From assembly GCF_000005505.3 (NCBI RefSeq), contig NC_016132.3:57984914-58048913 (forward strand): 64,000 nt of DNA. Direction: 5' to 3'. Within the stretch, counting starts at the first letter, position 1. Each line of letters begins with the position of its first letter. The stretch is from Brachypodium distachyon (lineage: Eukaryota > Streptophyta > Magnoliopsida > Poales > Poaceae). This document shows, piece by piece, positions 53,952 to 64,000 of the stretch. The position numbers and the translations under genes are program-made. Under the pieces are notes generated by a model. It saw only the letters and a list, made by a program, of their open reading frames with translations. It was not told the DNA's origin and did no database searches.

Positions 53952-56120
53952 GGCGCTGCTGCTCCCAGCTCCCTCGGTTCTGGGTGCGGGGCGCTGCTAG
54001 CTTCCGGGTGGGTTCACTTTGCCTGCCCGTGACAAATAGAAGGAAAGCACCCGAATATGTAGGCCCAAGTTTGGACTTGCACCGGGTGAATTGGGAAGCA
54101 TTGAGAATCTCGAAAAAAGATTATGTTTGATGTTAGAACACGTAGGCCTACGAAAAAAACTGTTAAGAAATGGGATCAAATTTGTTACAGAGACGCAATC
54201 GGTTGTGGTGTTTTACGTAAAACTCCAGATGCAGCCGTGTGAATGGAAATAGCTCTGTGTATTGTCACCGTTGCGGGCAGGTAGTATAATCTTTCTTTGG
54301 CAATTTGAGGCGCGCTTTCTGCGCCTAGCCACCGGAATTAGCTCGGTGCTCTCTTTTCGGTTGTTTAACAATGGCTGCTTAAGTAAAGAATCATTTGCCG
54401 GTAGCATGGCTTTGCGAAATTAGCTCGCGAACAGGGGTGCGAGTCAAGAGAGGCGTCTCCACCAACCACTGTGGAATCATAGCAGCAGCCGCCAAGCTTT
54501 ACTTCTTCTTCTTTTGCCTCGCGAGTCGCGACCTGATCTGATCGTCGATGAGGCCGGCGTCGGACCTGATTTCGCAACAGAGTCGCGCGCGCGGGCTCAA
54601 TAAGGCCCCAGTGCAAGAGCAAGTCTCGGCCTTTATGAGTCGCGCAACGGTGGTGGGCTCCGGCCAGCGGAGACAGCCGCCAGGCCCAGTGTGCGTTCCT
54701 TCACGTGGGCCACGAGCAAGCCGCTCAGCAGCCTCTACGGTCCAAAGTTGCAAACCCAGGGTTCGGCCTTTTGTACTACTACTCCACGGCCCAGAGTATC
54801 AATGACTGCGGCAAAACTGGAGCCCACGGAGCAAGACGCCGGAGACAGTTGGAGGCTGGAGCAGTACGTACCCCGCAGTTAACTCTGAAGATGTACGTCC
54901 AAGCCGTAGTACTAGGCTCTGCAGAGAAGAGCACGCTCGAGATTTGCCTGCCTGGAGAATAGTGGAGATGGATGGGCAAGACTCGAGCCACGAGCCCACG
55001 GCCGGGGTGTCGAGACCAGGAAGACCACAGCGTCAGCTTTTTCAGCTCAACACAGCTGCTCTGCTCTTCTGCTCTTCTCTTTCCACGTATGGCCTTTTTG
55101 ACCACCAACGGCTGGATGTGACAGGCCGGAGGAGCCGCCGCCTGGACGTCGAAGCGGCGAAGGGGACTGCGCGCGCCAGGGGGACAGGGCTGGAGGCAGG
55201 CTCCCATGACCGCGCCTATGGAAGCTGCATGCCTTGCCCTCAGCCCTCCTGCTCCTGGTTCCCGAGGAATCACGAGCCTGTTCCATTCGCCGGGCCATGA
55301 GATTCGCTTCGATTCTCCTCGTACGCTGTGCGATGACGACGAGTTAATGCCTGCCACGCCGTTCAGTTCTTGAATCTTGAAGACGGTCGACGTAAATTAA
55401 GGTCGACAAAAGAACAAATGGAGTACTACTGCAAATTTTTGATCGGTCGCCTAAAGTAAGGATTCTTGATCGACAGTAGCATGTTTTAGGATATTTTTCA
55501 CCAAGTTTAACCGGTGAAGTTCAAGTTCTAGAGGCAGCAGCGGAGTATTTGAGCCGTGAGGACTCGCCGGGCGGCGGCTCAAGTCAAAGGAAGGTTCACA
55601 AATTTCGGGCAAAAAAGGTTCACGATTTCACATGACTCAACGCGGAAGCAGCATAGTCCATTTCCGGGGAGAAACCGCCGCCCTTTGGTTCCCGCCCATC
55701 GGTCACCCGTTTGTTTCCCTGTTGCAGGTCAGGGAGCTCTCAGGTCTCAGCGCACGCCTTCAAGTCTTGCATTTGACAACACCAAGACCGGAGTCTCACC
55801 TCGCCTACAACAGTCGCGGCCAAAACTTGTCCCCGGCGCGGCCCCACATTTCCAGTTCGACAGCCCGAGAGTCCAACTCGACGGTGCCGGTATATATCTG
55901 AGTCCAACCAAAACCATTTCGTTTCCTGGTACGAGCTCCATCGAGGCATATATCCATTCGTTCCCACCATCGATCTTGTTGCCGTAGCGTACGAGTATTT
56001 TAAGCTCAATCTGCTTTAATCCGAGAATACATACCTAGAACCTCTTTTACTATTCACCCCACTGTACCCGATCACCTCCAGCTCGTTATATAACCTTTGC
56101 GCTTCATCATCATCGTTCCG
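53952..56120. other. Intergenic region between quinone-reductase and AT-hook genes
   Basis: No gene is supported. The longest frame (54779-55357, minus, 192 codons) is Arg/Pro/Ser-rich without a domain. A TATATAA motif at 56087-56093 is only 28 bp from the AT-hook start, so it is unlikely to be its TATA box; a TATATAT near 55885 is a better candidate. Confidence 0.45.
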
Positions 56121-56972
56121 ATGGAGCCGGCCGCCAACGAGCGCCTCGAGCCAGAGCCGCCGTTTGCGCTCGTCCCGCAGCCGGCCCCGGTTGCAGAGCA
56201 GAAGCCGCGCGCGCGCGGGCGGCCGCCGGGGTCGAGGAACAAGCCGAAGCCGCCGGTGATCGTGACGCGAGAGAGCGCGGCGGCCATGCGCCCCGTGGTC
56301 CTGGAGCTCGCCCCGGGATGCGACGTGGCGGGCGCCGTGGCCGCCTTCGCGCGCCGCAGGGGCCTCGGCGTCTCCGTGCTCTGCGGCCGCGGCGCCGTCT
56401 GCGCCATCGCGCTGCGGCTCGCGTCGGCGGCCCCGGAGGCGGCGGGGAACGGTCACGTCGTCAGGCTGCAGGGGCGGCTCGAGGTGCTGACCATGTCAGG
56501 GACCGTGCTGCCTTCGTCGTCGTCTTCCTCGGCTCCGGCGGCGCCGCCGCCGCCGTTCGTGGTGACGTTCGCGGGGGAGAACGGGCGGGTGATCGGCGGC
56601 ACGCTGGCCGGGGAGATGACGGCTGCGGAGGATGGCGTGGTGGTCGTGGCCGCCACGTTCAAGGACCCCGAGACGCACCGCCTGCCCGCGGCGCCGGAGA
56701 CGGAGACGACTAAGGTGGAGGTAGAAGGCGATGATGGGAGCGTTGGAGTACTTGGTCGTTTTCAGGACGAGAGGCATCTTCTTGTTCCGCCACAGCAGCA
56801 GCAGCAGCCAGCGACGGTGGCCGCCCCGGCCGGCATGTGGCATGGTGGCTTCGGCGGTCTTCCGGGTCAGGTGGGCCACTATCCGCAGCATGCGGCGGAG
56901 CAGATGCATCTGAGGGGCCAGATGTCAGACCCCGGCACACCGAACCATCCTTCCTGGACTCATTACCTCTGA
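56121..56972 (+). CDS. AT-hook / PPC (DUF296) nuclear protein, AHL family
   Basis: Single-exon gene, 283 residues, starting at ATG 56121. One AT-hook, RGRPPGSRNK, lies at residues 32-41 and would bind the minor groove of AT-rich DNA. The PPC/DUF296 domain covers about residues 57-190, with GRLEVLTMSG and VVVVAATF as landmarks. The tail is rich in Gln, His and Pro. The type I arrangement, with one hook and no intron, fits grass AHL genes, which assemble in trimers and regulate growth, flowering and hormone genes. The PPC core is somewhat divergent (Ser and Ala insertions around residue 135). I cannot name the exact member. Confidence 0.88.
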   Translation: MEPAANERLEPEPPFALVPQPAPVAEQKPRARGRPPGSRNKPKPPVIVTRESAAAMRPVVLELAPGCDVAGAVAAFARRRGLGVSVLCGRGAVCAIALRLASAAPEAAGNGHVVRLQGRLEVLTMSGTVLPSSSSSSAPAAPPPPFVVTFAGENGRVIGGTLAGEMTAAEDGVVVVAATFKDPETHRLPAAPETETTKVEVEGDDGSVGVLGRFQDERHLLVPPQQQQQPATVAAPAGMWHGGFGGLPGQVGHYPQHAAEQMHLRGQMSDPGTPNHPSWTHYL

Positions 56973-58870
56973 TTACTGTACTGATCGGTATTGTACTACT
57001 AGCATCGATCGGCATTCTTGCTGTGTAGTAGATCGCTCTTGATGTCGAACGCAGCAGTTGTGGTTTGTGTCACTGCTTGCTAACTTATTTTGAGACTAAG
57101 TTAATTTCAACTCGTTTAAAGGTTCTGACCAGCTGCTGACATGTACTTATGGTGCTGCGTTCTGTGCAACCTTGCGCAAGCTAGCTAAGCGTGCATGCAG
57201 TCTCTATTTACAGCTGCGAAGCACGATGATAAAGAGAAGATACTGCTGCATGTGTGTAGTCCTACTACGTGTAGTACTCCCCTCGGGAAGGCGCGAAGTT
57301 GTGGAGTTTCCGATGCATGCGGTCCTCCTCTCCATGCAAGCAAGTTGTAATAAAGACCTGGAGGCTGGATCGGTACTGCAGTAGTACACCGGCCTCCAAA
57401 GAGAAGAAGACTGCCTGCGATAGCGCGCGACGACTAGCTCAGCCCCAGCATTTCCCCGGCCGGGGCAGCTAAGCTGATCGGTGTGCTAGGTGTAGTGCGG
57501 CTCGCGCGCGCCAGCTTTGTAATTGTACGTACAGCGCCACAGGCTTAGCCAAAGGCATTCACCGCTGACGATAAAAGGAAAGCATCCATCTCGTATGGAG
57601 GCACTGCACGCGTGCACGCAGTTGGCGTGGCAGGCGCGTGTACCTGAATGTACGTGCTGGGCTTTATCCAGGACTAGCTGCCCCGCAGGGCATGCGTGTC
57701 CATTTGCCCTTTTTCTTTTTTCTTTTTTTTTTTGCTCGAGGGGGCATGTCCATTTGCTTGATCCGAGATTCCACGCGAGTTGGGCCGAGCGCAAGCTTTG
57801 CAGGCAATTCGATCGAAGAGATGGAAGGGTCGACGGAGGTCTTTTGAAGCCACGACGACGTCGAGATGGAAGGGTCGGCGAAGGGGAGATTACGGAGCGA
57901 GGTAATGTGAATTCAGTTGGTCATTTATACTACTAGAGTATATTACATCTGGTCGCAAGTTTAGGGCTCTCCTTCGATTAATTATGCATCATCACTGGCT
58001 CGTGCCGCTAATATAAAAGGTGGTTATATATATAAAGATCAAAGTATGTATGTATGCTTTTGCAGCGATGGCATATCTCGACAATGCCTCGTCCTTTTTC
58101 CACGGGCCCGCAAAAAGTAGGGGTTAATTAACGGGACACACAAGTTCAGGTTCAGCAGGACAAAAAAAAAATCGACCAGAAAACGCAAAGCAAGGAATTC
58201 TCTAGTGGCTGATCTTCTTCGATCCATCCATCAAATGAGTGCTGAAGGAAAAAAAATATTTGTTGTTGTTGCTGCTGTTAATACACGAAGCATTTGAAAT
58301 ACTTGAATCGTAATTCAGAATTTGCTTTGTAAAATTAAGGCATCTAAAGATGTGTGCATTGATAGAAATGGCCGAGAATTAGGAAGACCAATCGTCTGGA
58401 AAAAAAAGGATGCTCGCCCTGCTGTAAATGTGTTAGTCGGGTTTTGAAGTAAATTATCCTCTTAAGTATTCTTTTCTAACTGCAATAAGTTCATGTAACC
58501 AGCACCGCTAGAGCTCTTCAAGATTACTAACAATCAAATCTGTAACAGAAAGCAGAAAAGCTCACATGCAAAGTAATAGGTCATTATTTTATAATCCCAA
58601 TGGTGGTATGGCCTGGGATGATAAAACGACTAAGGTGGCAGGCTGGCAGCTCCCTTTTTATTCTTCATTAACTGGAGTAATGAGAATCACTGTAAACTAA
58701 CATCAAGTATTGCGGGGATGAGATATAAAAATACACATTTGTCTTAAGACAAAATTAATATCATGTATTTTTGTGTATAGTGTACTAAACTACTAATTTG
58801 TCCCTCTTAGACTCATACGTATTATATTACAAGAAAAGGAACACACATCTGCAGAGGTTCAAAACAAGAT
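56973..58870. other. Intergenic region right of the AT-hook gene
   Basis: It starts with AT-hook 3' UTR. Frames at 57523-57936 and 57486-57794 have no recognisable domain. The rest is AT-rich with no clear repeat. Confidence 0.4.
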
Positions 58871-58881
58871 TGGTTAACTAC

Positions 58882-59382
58882 CTTATTGTAGTCTGGAAAT
58901 TGCTTAAACTGCTCTGCTGAGGCTGGGAATAGCCTGGTCCACAATCCAGCAAGCTGCTGCAACCATTCCACAATGTGCATGCCCAGACACTACACACGAT
59001 CCACGACCTTCATGGAAAACCTCTGCAGCTGTCGCCGCCGTCACGTGATCCTTGACACTGGTTGCCCCCCCCCCCCCCCCCCGATGAGAAGTAGGAAGCA
59101 TCTCTTACTTTTGTCGTGGACAACCGTGAAGGCGGGCTTGAAGCTGCATAGCAGCAGCACGGGATTTACTTTAAGATGTTTCCTATTCTCAATCTGCGCT
59201 AAGATGATCAGCAATAAGGCTCATGATGGTATATGTACCCTTGCCTTGGACTTCTCTATGAGAACATAACTCTGGTCGTATCCACCGAACTGTAGGAATA
59301 CTTCATAAGGCTTCTTCAAGAAGAGCATGCAGAGTCTGAGGTATCTAAAAAGTGCAATCAGCTCCTTCATTACTCTAATACC
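58882..59382 (-). pseudogene. Decayed class-3 lipase fragment
   Basis: Read on the minus strand, pieces in different frames match the plant class-3 lipase family (sn1-specific diacylglycerol-lipase-like). In order they are: KKPYEVFLQFGGYDQSYVLI near 59320-59270; FKPAFTVVHDK near 59145-59112; CFLLLI up to the poly-G tract; ATSVKDHVTAATAAEV then GHAHCGMVAAACWIVDQAI near 59060-58925; and FPDYNK at 58900-58882. Frameshifts, an in-frame stop after the first piece and an 18-base homopolymer inside the coding part show it is dead. The catalytic GHSLGGG segment that should follow is not found downstream, so the 3' half is missing. Intron-like DNA between pieces argues against a processed copy. Confidence 0.8.
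59065..59082. repeat. Poly-C tract (18 C) inside the lipase relic
   Basis: Run of 18 C at the place where the family has the conserved LIRG turn; it replaces those codons. Confidence 0.85.
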
Positions 59383-59423
59383 TACCAAGGGCACGGAATT
59401 GCTACCTGCCTATTTATGCTGCA

Positions 59424-59636
59424 GATTGCCCTGAAGAAAAACAAAAATAATCAGAGAAGAAGCAATTGATTTTCTTCCACCAAATTGCCTATTCATGTTG
59501 CAGATTGCCCCGAAGAAAAAGAAAAATAATCAGAGAAGAAGCAATTGATTTTCTTCCACCAAATTGCCTATTCATGCTGCAGATTGCCCTGAAGAAAAAA
59601 AAAATCAGAGAAGAAGCAATGGATTTTCTTCCACAG
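59424..59636. repeat. 79-bp tandem repeat, about 2.7 copies
   Basis: Units start at 59424, 59503 and 59582 with GATTGCCCTGAAGAAAAA; the third is shortened by a few bases and truncated. The unit contains AGAGAAGAAGCAAT and TTTTCTTCCACC. Confidence 0.9.
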
Positions 59637-59639
59637 ATA

Positions 59640-60383
59640 CCGTCAACATTAAGCTGGTGGTTTGAATTAGAATATCAAAAGATTTTGCTAAATCAAAAAT
59701 ACTTTAATCTAAACAATGATAAGATATGGATTTTACCTGCTACTCATTGCCGAATGGTTATGCATCAGCTGCACATGAATCAATCATACTTGCAACTACA
59801 CAATCCGCGTGTAAGAGGCGCCGGGGCGGCAGCCCCGGATCTCGTCTGCGGTGGGCGTCCGGGCAAGGCGCGGCGGGGGCTGGGTGCCCGGTGGCTGGGG
59901 CAGCGGCACTTGCATTGGCCGGATCTGGCGCGGGGCTGGCGGGGAGATGGTGGTGCGGCTAGTTGCGGGGGTGTGCGACTGCCCGGCTGTAGGTGGTTGT
60001 ACGGGCGGTGGTGAGCGGCTGGGCGTGCACAGTGAAGGGCGGCCGTGGCTGGATCCAGCTTTTCCGGGGTTGGCAAGGGAATTGGCTTCCTCCTCCTCCT
60101 GCTGAGGAGGGAAGGGAGGCGCGCAGCGGCCCGAGGAGCCTGCGGCTGTGTATCTGAAGGAGGTGCGCGGCGGCGGCGAATTCGCCTAGGGCGCTCGAGC
60201 AGATGAAGGGCAGCGCGTATTGGGTGTTTTTTCCGTGCGGGATTAGAATCGGAATTGGAAAGAAGCGAGTGCGTTGCGGGATTGGTTTTCGTGTGCGCAG
60301 GGCAGGGGACTTCTGTTTTTCGATTGAGCGGGGCGTGCAGAGAGGGACGGAGACGGACGACGTACAATGGACTGATGCAACTG
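59640..60383. other. Intergenic DNA with a GC-rich block
   Basis: The GC-rich block (about 59815-60190) is open on both strands but has biased composition and no domain. It could be the first exon or leader of the decayed lipase, which would be transcribed from this side, but I could not align it. Confidence 0.3.
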
Positions 60384-60682
60384 AAGATTAAGAAATAGTA
60401 AAGATATGGTAAGTATCATTGTACTAGTAGGGAAAGTGCGTCCTAGTACGTGTCGTAATAGGAAGTCTTCTGCGAGTCGGTTTCCGTGGTCTTTGGTCGG
60501 CTACTCGTGCATATATATGCACAGGACATGTAGCTAGAACTTGAACCGTGAGATACTTGAGAAAAAGAAGAGCACTTGGCTACGAGTTTCCCAACTAGGT
60601 CGTGATAGATCGATCTGTGGATATCACGAATCAGGCGGCGCTTAACCAGGAGAAGCGGGCAGCCGGCGAAGAAGATGTCGTA
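60384..60682 (+). repeat. Inverted partial copy of the DIM1 promoter and first codons
   Basis: This stretch matches the reverse complement of 62152-62405. It includes the DIM1 upstream region, the palindrome GTGCATATATATGCAC (60507-60522) and the start ATG TCG TA at 60675. After that the sequence diverges and a stop follows (ATG to TGA in seven codons). It carries a few short insertions relative to the real promoter. Confidence 0.85.
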
Positions 60683-61730
60683 TATTGTTCAATGAAAGCT
60701 TAGGATCTGAACATACCTAACGAAGGAGAATGAAAGACGCCTATGTAAGCGATGTTTTAGCTTCACAAGTTCACACCGTGTGCATAGTGGTGATTCGTCG
60801 AGATTGTAACAAAGGTTGTTCTATCATTGATCGATATGTTTTCCTTGCTATATAAACTTCTAGTCTAGCCAACATAGCTCTCGATGCACGGATCCAACTA
60901 CTTTTCCATCTAAAATCCATGGTATCCAGGCAATTTACTCGATAACGTTCATCACCACGACTTGCTTTGCGGCTAGCCATGCCATCGATCCTTCTCTTAC
61001 CAAGTTCACAAGCTTGCACATGGTTTCTCTTTTTTTTAGGAAGTGTCTAGGCAGTTCCAACCAATTAAAAGTAAGTCAGTTAGAATATTATTTTAGACAA
61101 ATATCTAGTACACTATCAATGAACAAGGCAAAGTTTAGTCTCAGAGAAACACAAATTTCATCGAATCTACATTAAACCGTGATTAAAAGTTCAATAGCTT
61201 AACAATTCAATATATTTACATGCACTCCTTCCGTTCATTCTTGGAGAGCTACATATGTGCATAATCATCCAGCAACTGAAATAGACAACCACACACCTAA
61301 TTATAATCATCGGTTGTCACTTGTGACAAAGTGCACACATGTCAACCAATTAGCAGGAAATTGGCTACAACATTGTTTTAGACCCAAAATCTTGCCCACC
61401 ACCATAGAACAACGAAAAAAAACAAAGGAGGCGGCTAGTAATTTGCTACTTCACGAACATCGCACCGTAGATCTTAATTAGTAGAGTTGAAGGCGTATAC
61501 GTGAAGTGTATTATTTTTAAAGTTGACCGACATCACATGGGAGAGCATGTTTGAGTACGACCGTGTTAGCATTACCAAACGTATATATAGTCACATCAAG
61601 GGTCACATGTTATACCGACCTAGCAAGCTAGAAATTACATATGAATAGCCAAACAGAAACACATTAGAAACGATATCTGGCAGAGTAATCGAAATCACAC
61701 ATAAACAGACAGAGAGAATTGAAACACACC
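60683..61730. other. Intergenic DNA between the promoter copy and DIM1
   Basis: AT-rich with no convincing frame. The right end probably holds DIM1 3' UTR. Confidence 0.4.
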
Positions 61731-62159
61731 TTAGTAACGATATTTGGTGGAGTAATCCTTGGGAGCAATCGCCAGACCACGACCCTTACGAGCTCCTCGG
61801 TAGACGGTCTCTACAATGTCAACAAAATCATGCTTGTCTTTCATCGCCCAGTTGATCTTGTTGTTGTTTCCCGTCCCGAGATCAATCATGATGTGCTTGT
61901 TGCGGAAGAAGAACATCACCGTCGATGGGTCATAGAGCTCGTACAGGGTGTTGAAGTCGGGAACCTCAGTGATGTCAACGAGGTAGGTTACCGCGAAGTT
62001 CTTTATTTTCTCAGCCACCCCTGCCAGCACCTCGTCCATCTGCATGCAGGTCTCATCCCAATCGTGGCCGAAGCGGATCATGACGAGGCGCTCGTTCTCG
62101 GCCATGATGGCCTGGTCCACCGCCCATCCGGAGTGCAGGTGCGGCAGCAGGTACGACAT
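61731..62159 (-). CDS. DIM1: DIM1/YLS8 U5 snRNP thioredoxin-like protein, intronless paralogue
   Basis: A 142-residue single-exon gene, exactly the family length, from MSYLLPHLHSGWAVDQAI to YSTKYRY. The fold is thioredoxin-like, but the redox Cys pair is replaced by the family's DETCMQMDE segment. DIM1 is a core subunit of the U5 and U4/U6.U5 snRNPs in pre-mRNA splicing. The protein is among the most conserved in eukaryotes, yet this copy has about a dozen substitutions compared with the plant sequence I recall (Met for Leu, Asn for Glu and Lys for Thr among them). Lack of introns suggests a retrocopy. The open frame is fully intact. It starts divergently from the F-box gene at 62571, 411 bp away. 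Confidence 0.88.
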   Translation of the reverse strand: MSYLLPHLHSGWAVDQAIMAENERLVMIRFGHDWDETCMQMDEVLAGVAEKIKNFAVTYLVDITEVPDFNTLYELYDPSTVMFFFRNKHIMIDLGTGNNNKINWAMKDKHDFVDIVETVYRGARKGRGLAIAPKDYSTKYRY

Positions 62160-62405
62160 CTTCTCCGCCGGCTTCTCCTGCCTGATTCGTGATATCCACA
62201 GATCGATCTTTCACGACCTAGTTGGGAAACTCGTAGCCAAGTGCTCTTCTTTTCTCAAGTATCTCAGGGTTCAAGTTCTAACTACACGTCCTGTGCATAT
62301 ATATGCACGAGTAGCCAACCAAAGACCACGGAAACCGACTCGTAGAAGACTTCCTAGTACGACACGTATTAAGACACACTTTATCTTTGCTACTTCTTAA
62401 TTCCC
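62152..62405 (-). repeat. DIM1 promoter arm of the inverted repeat
   Basis: Upstream DNA of DIM1, including its first three codons, is duplicated at 60384-60682 in opposite orientation. It holds the 16-bp palindrome GTGCATATATATGCAC at 62293-62308, which may contain the TATA box. Confidence 0.85.
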
Positions 62406-62570
62406 AGTTTCGTTAGTGCTGCGTACGTCCGTCCGCCCGCCCGCCCGCCCGGACAGACTTGTGGATCGAAACTACTCCATCTACAAATTAAACTTGCCTC
62501 CACGAGTCCCGGCACGCACGCACGTAACTCGATCGATCTGCGCGCTCACGCAAAGAAATCCGATCCGGCG

Positions 62571-64000
62571 ATGGCGTCGAGCACTACTAGTCCGTGTTGG
62601 TCCGATCTCCCACTGAACCTGGTCGGCCACATCGTCGGCATGCTGCCCAGCACCTCTGACCGCGCGCGCTGTCGCGCCGTCTGCCGCCCGTGGCACACGG
62701 CCGTGCGCCACTACGGCCCGCCGGCGCGCCAGCTGCCCTGGGTCGTCCTCTCGGACGGCTGCATCTTCACCCACTCCGACGGATACTGGCACCAAATCAC
62801 CTCCTTCCCCGACGGCGCCGTCTGCGTCGGCTCTTCCGACGTCTGGCTCGCCCTCGTCTGCACCACCGACGACGACGACAACAAGAAGCAGCACACCTAT
62901 CTCCTGCACAATCCTTCCTCCTCCGCGGCAACCGTGCCGCTCCCCGACCTCGACGCCGCCCTCGGCAGCGTTCCCGACTGGTTCCTGGTCCGCAAGGTGC
63001 TCTTGCGGTCGGGCCGTCCGGACGACCTCGTCGCCGTCACGACCAACCACTCAAAGTACCCCTTCGTCTTGATCCGCCCGGGGAAGGGCGCGTGGTTCGC
63101 CGACAGGGACACCACCACCAACTTTGAACGCATCGTCGACGTCACGTTCCTCGGCGACACGCTGTATGCGGTCACCTGGGACGAGGACCTCGCCTCCCTC
63201 CCCATCACCTTCGACGGCGACGGCGTGCCCGTGGTCACCGGTATCGAACGCGTCATCCTCCGACGCCCGATGGACGACTATGACTTTGATGCGTGGAGCT
63301 ACGGGGACGAGGCCGACCATGGCGACGATGACGAGCTCCCACAGGTTGACAACAACGAAGAGGGCGTAGACGACAAAGCGGAGGATGACGACGACATGCT
63401 TGACAAAGAAGGCCATGACGATCAGCCGTCTAGTCAAGAAGATGGCGGTGATGAGTATGATGATGTAGAGGATGACGAGCTCCCGCGGGTTGACAACAAT
63501 GGAGAGGGCGTAGACTAGGGTGGCAAATCGGACGATCAGGATGGCGACGTGCTTGGTAAAGAAGGCGATGACCATCAGGCGCCGTGCAGCCAAGGGGAGA
63601 GTGAAGGCGACGACGGTGATGGGTACGAGGTCGAGGAAGGCATTGTTTACGGGGATAACGACGACGGAGACGGATTCTTCTGCATCATGCGACACCTTGT
63701 TGAGTCACGTGGGAAGCTGCTCATGGTGATACGGCAGCTGCAGTGGCCTTCTAGTGGCCCCTGCTACACTGGCAAGGTGGATGTTTTCGAAGCAAACTTG
63801 ACCACATGCACGTGGGAGGCGGTGACTGGTGGGCTAGGAGGCCACGCGTTTTTCATTAGCAAATGCTTCAGCATGTCCGTCCTTGCCTACGGTGAAGAGA
63901 TAAAAGGGGATACCATGTTCTTCATCGACACAGGCAAACTGTTCAACACAAGATCCCAGACTAGCACCAAGCCGCGGTCGGCCTTCCGTTTAGAGTCCTC
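62571..64000 (+). pseudogene. F-box / DUF295 gene with in-frame stop, runs off the window
   Basis: ATG at 62571 opens an F-box at about residues 11-45 (SDLPLNLVGHIVGMLP), then a DUF295 beta-propeller-like region. An acidic linker with two repeats of about 50 codons follows. TAG at 63516-63518 ends the frame at 315 residues. The frame then continues open to the window end and encodes the rest of the DUF295 domain (KLLMVIRQLQWPSSGPCYTG, FSMSVLAYGEE, FFIDTGKLF). The stop lies where the first linker repeat has GAC GAC, so it is probably a nonsense change. Grass DUF295 F-box genes form large, fast-evolving families of SCF ubiquitin ligase adaptors. It may be a pseudogene, a truncated F-box protein, or read through. 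Confidence 0.8.

Noticed and set aside
54779..55357. Open frame of 192 codons on the minus strand
   Set aside because: Arg/Pro/Ser-rich, no domain, in GC-rich DNA where stops are rare.
56087..56093. TATATAA as the TATA box of the AT-hook gene
   Set aside because: Only 28 bp before the start codon, which would leave almost no leader.
59780..60367. Open frame of 195 codons on the minus strand
   Set aside because: Pro/Arg-rich low-complexity translation typical of GC-rich leader DNA; no recognisable family.

Overview
The window looks like nuclear DNA of a grass, most likely a compact pooid genome such as Brachypodium. This is inferred from plant gene families with GT-AG introns, many Stowaway-type MITEs, GC-rich first exons, and a gene order (type-A response regulator, GH2 beta-galactosidase, LAF3-like amidohydrolase, IRO2-type bHLH) that I recall from the distal long arm of rice chromosome 1. 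Exon coordinates come from reading splice signals and keeping frame; there was no transcript evidence.

The dominant structure is a large inverted duplication. The left arm (about 360-9905) carries an IRO2-like iron-response bHLH (+), a glycerol-3-phosphate acyltransferase (GPAT, +) and a DUF4228/PADRE gene (-). The right arm (about 38690-46290) carries the same three genes in mirror order: PADRE (+), GPAT (-), IRO2 (-). Homology includes introns, promoters and intergenic DNA. The arms have decayed unequally. The left GPAT is broken by a deletion frameshift, a nonsense codon and a 935-bp insertion, while the right GPAT is intact. The left IRO2 has a partial tandem duplication that leaves a second, unusable last exon. 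Both PADRE copies and both IRO2 copies are open. The two PADRE leaders share a four-unit heat-shock element and paired W-boxes.

The roughly 28.8-kb spacer between the arms holds four single-copy genes, all on +: a LAZ1/DUF300 membrane protein (11660-13888), a type-A response regulator (20335-22603), a 17-exon GH2 beta-galactosidase (25077-32536) and a LAF3-like amidohydrolase (33198-37609).

Right of the arms come a C2-domain protein (48231-49367, -), an FMN-dependent quinone reductase (51617-53951, -), an AT-hook/PPC protein (56121-56972, +), a decayed class-3 lipase fragment (about 58882-59382, -), an intronless DIM1/YLS8 U5 snRNP paralogue (61731-62159, -) and an F-box/DUF295 gene (62571 to the window end, +) with an in-frame stop. 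The DIM1 promoter and its first three codons are duplicated in inverted orientation at 60384-60682. No rRNA, tRNA, CRISPR or prokaryotic-type elements were seen.
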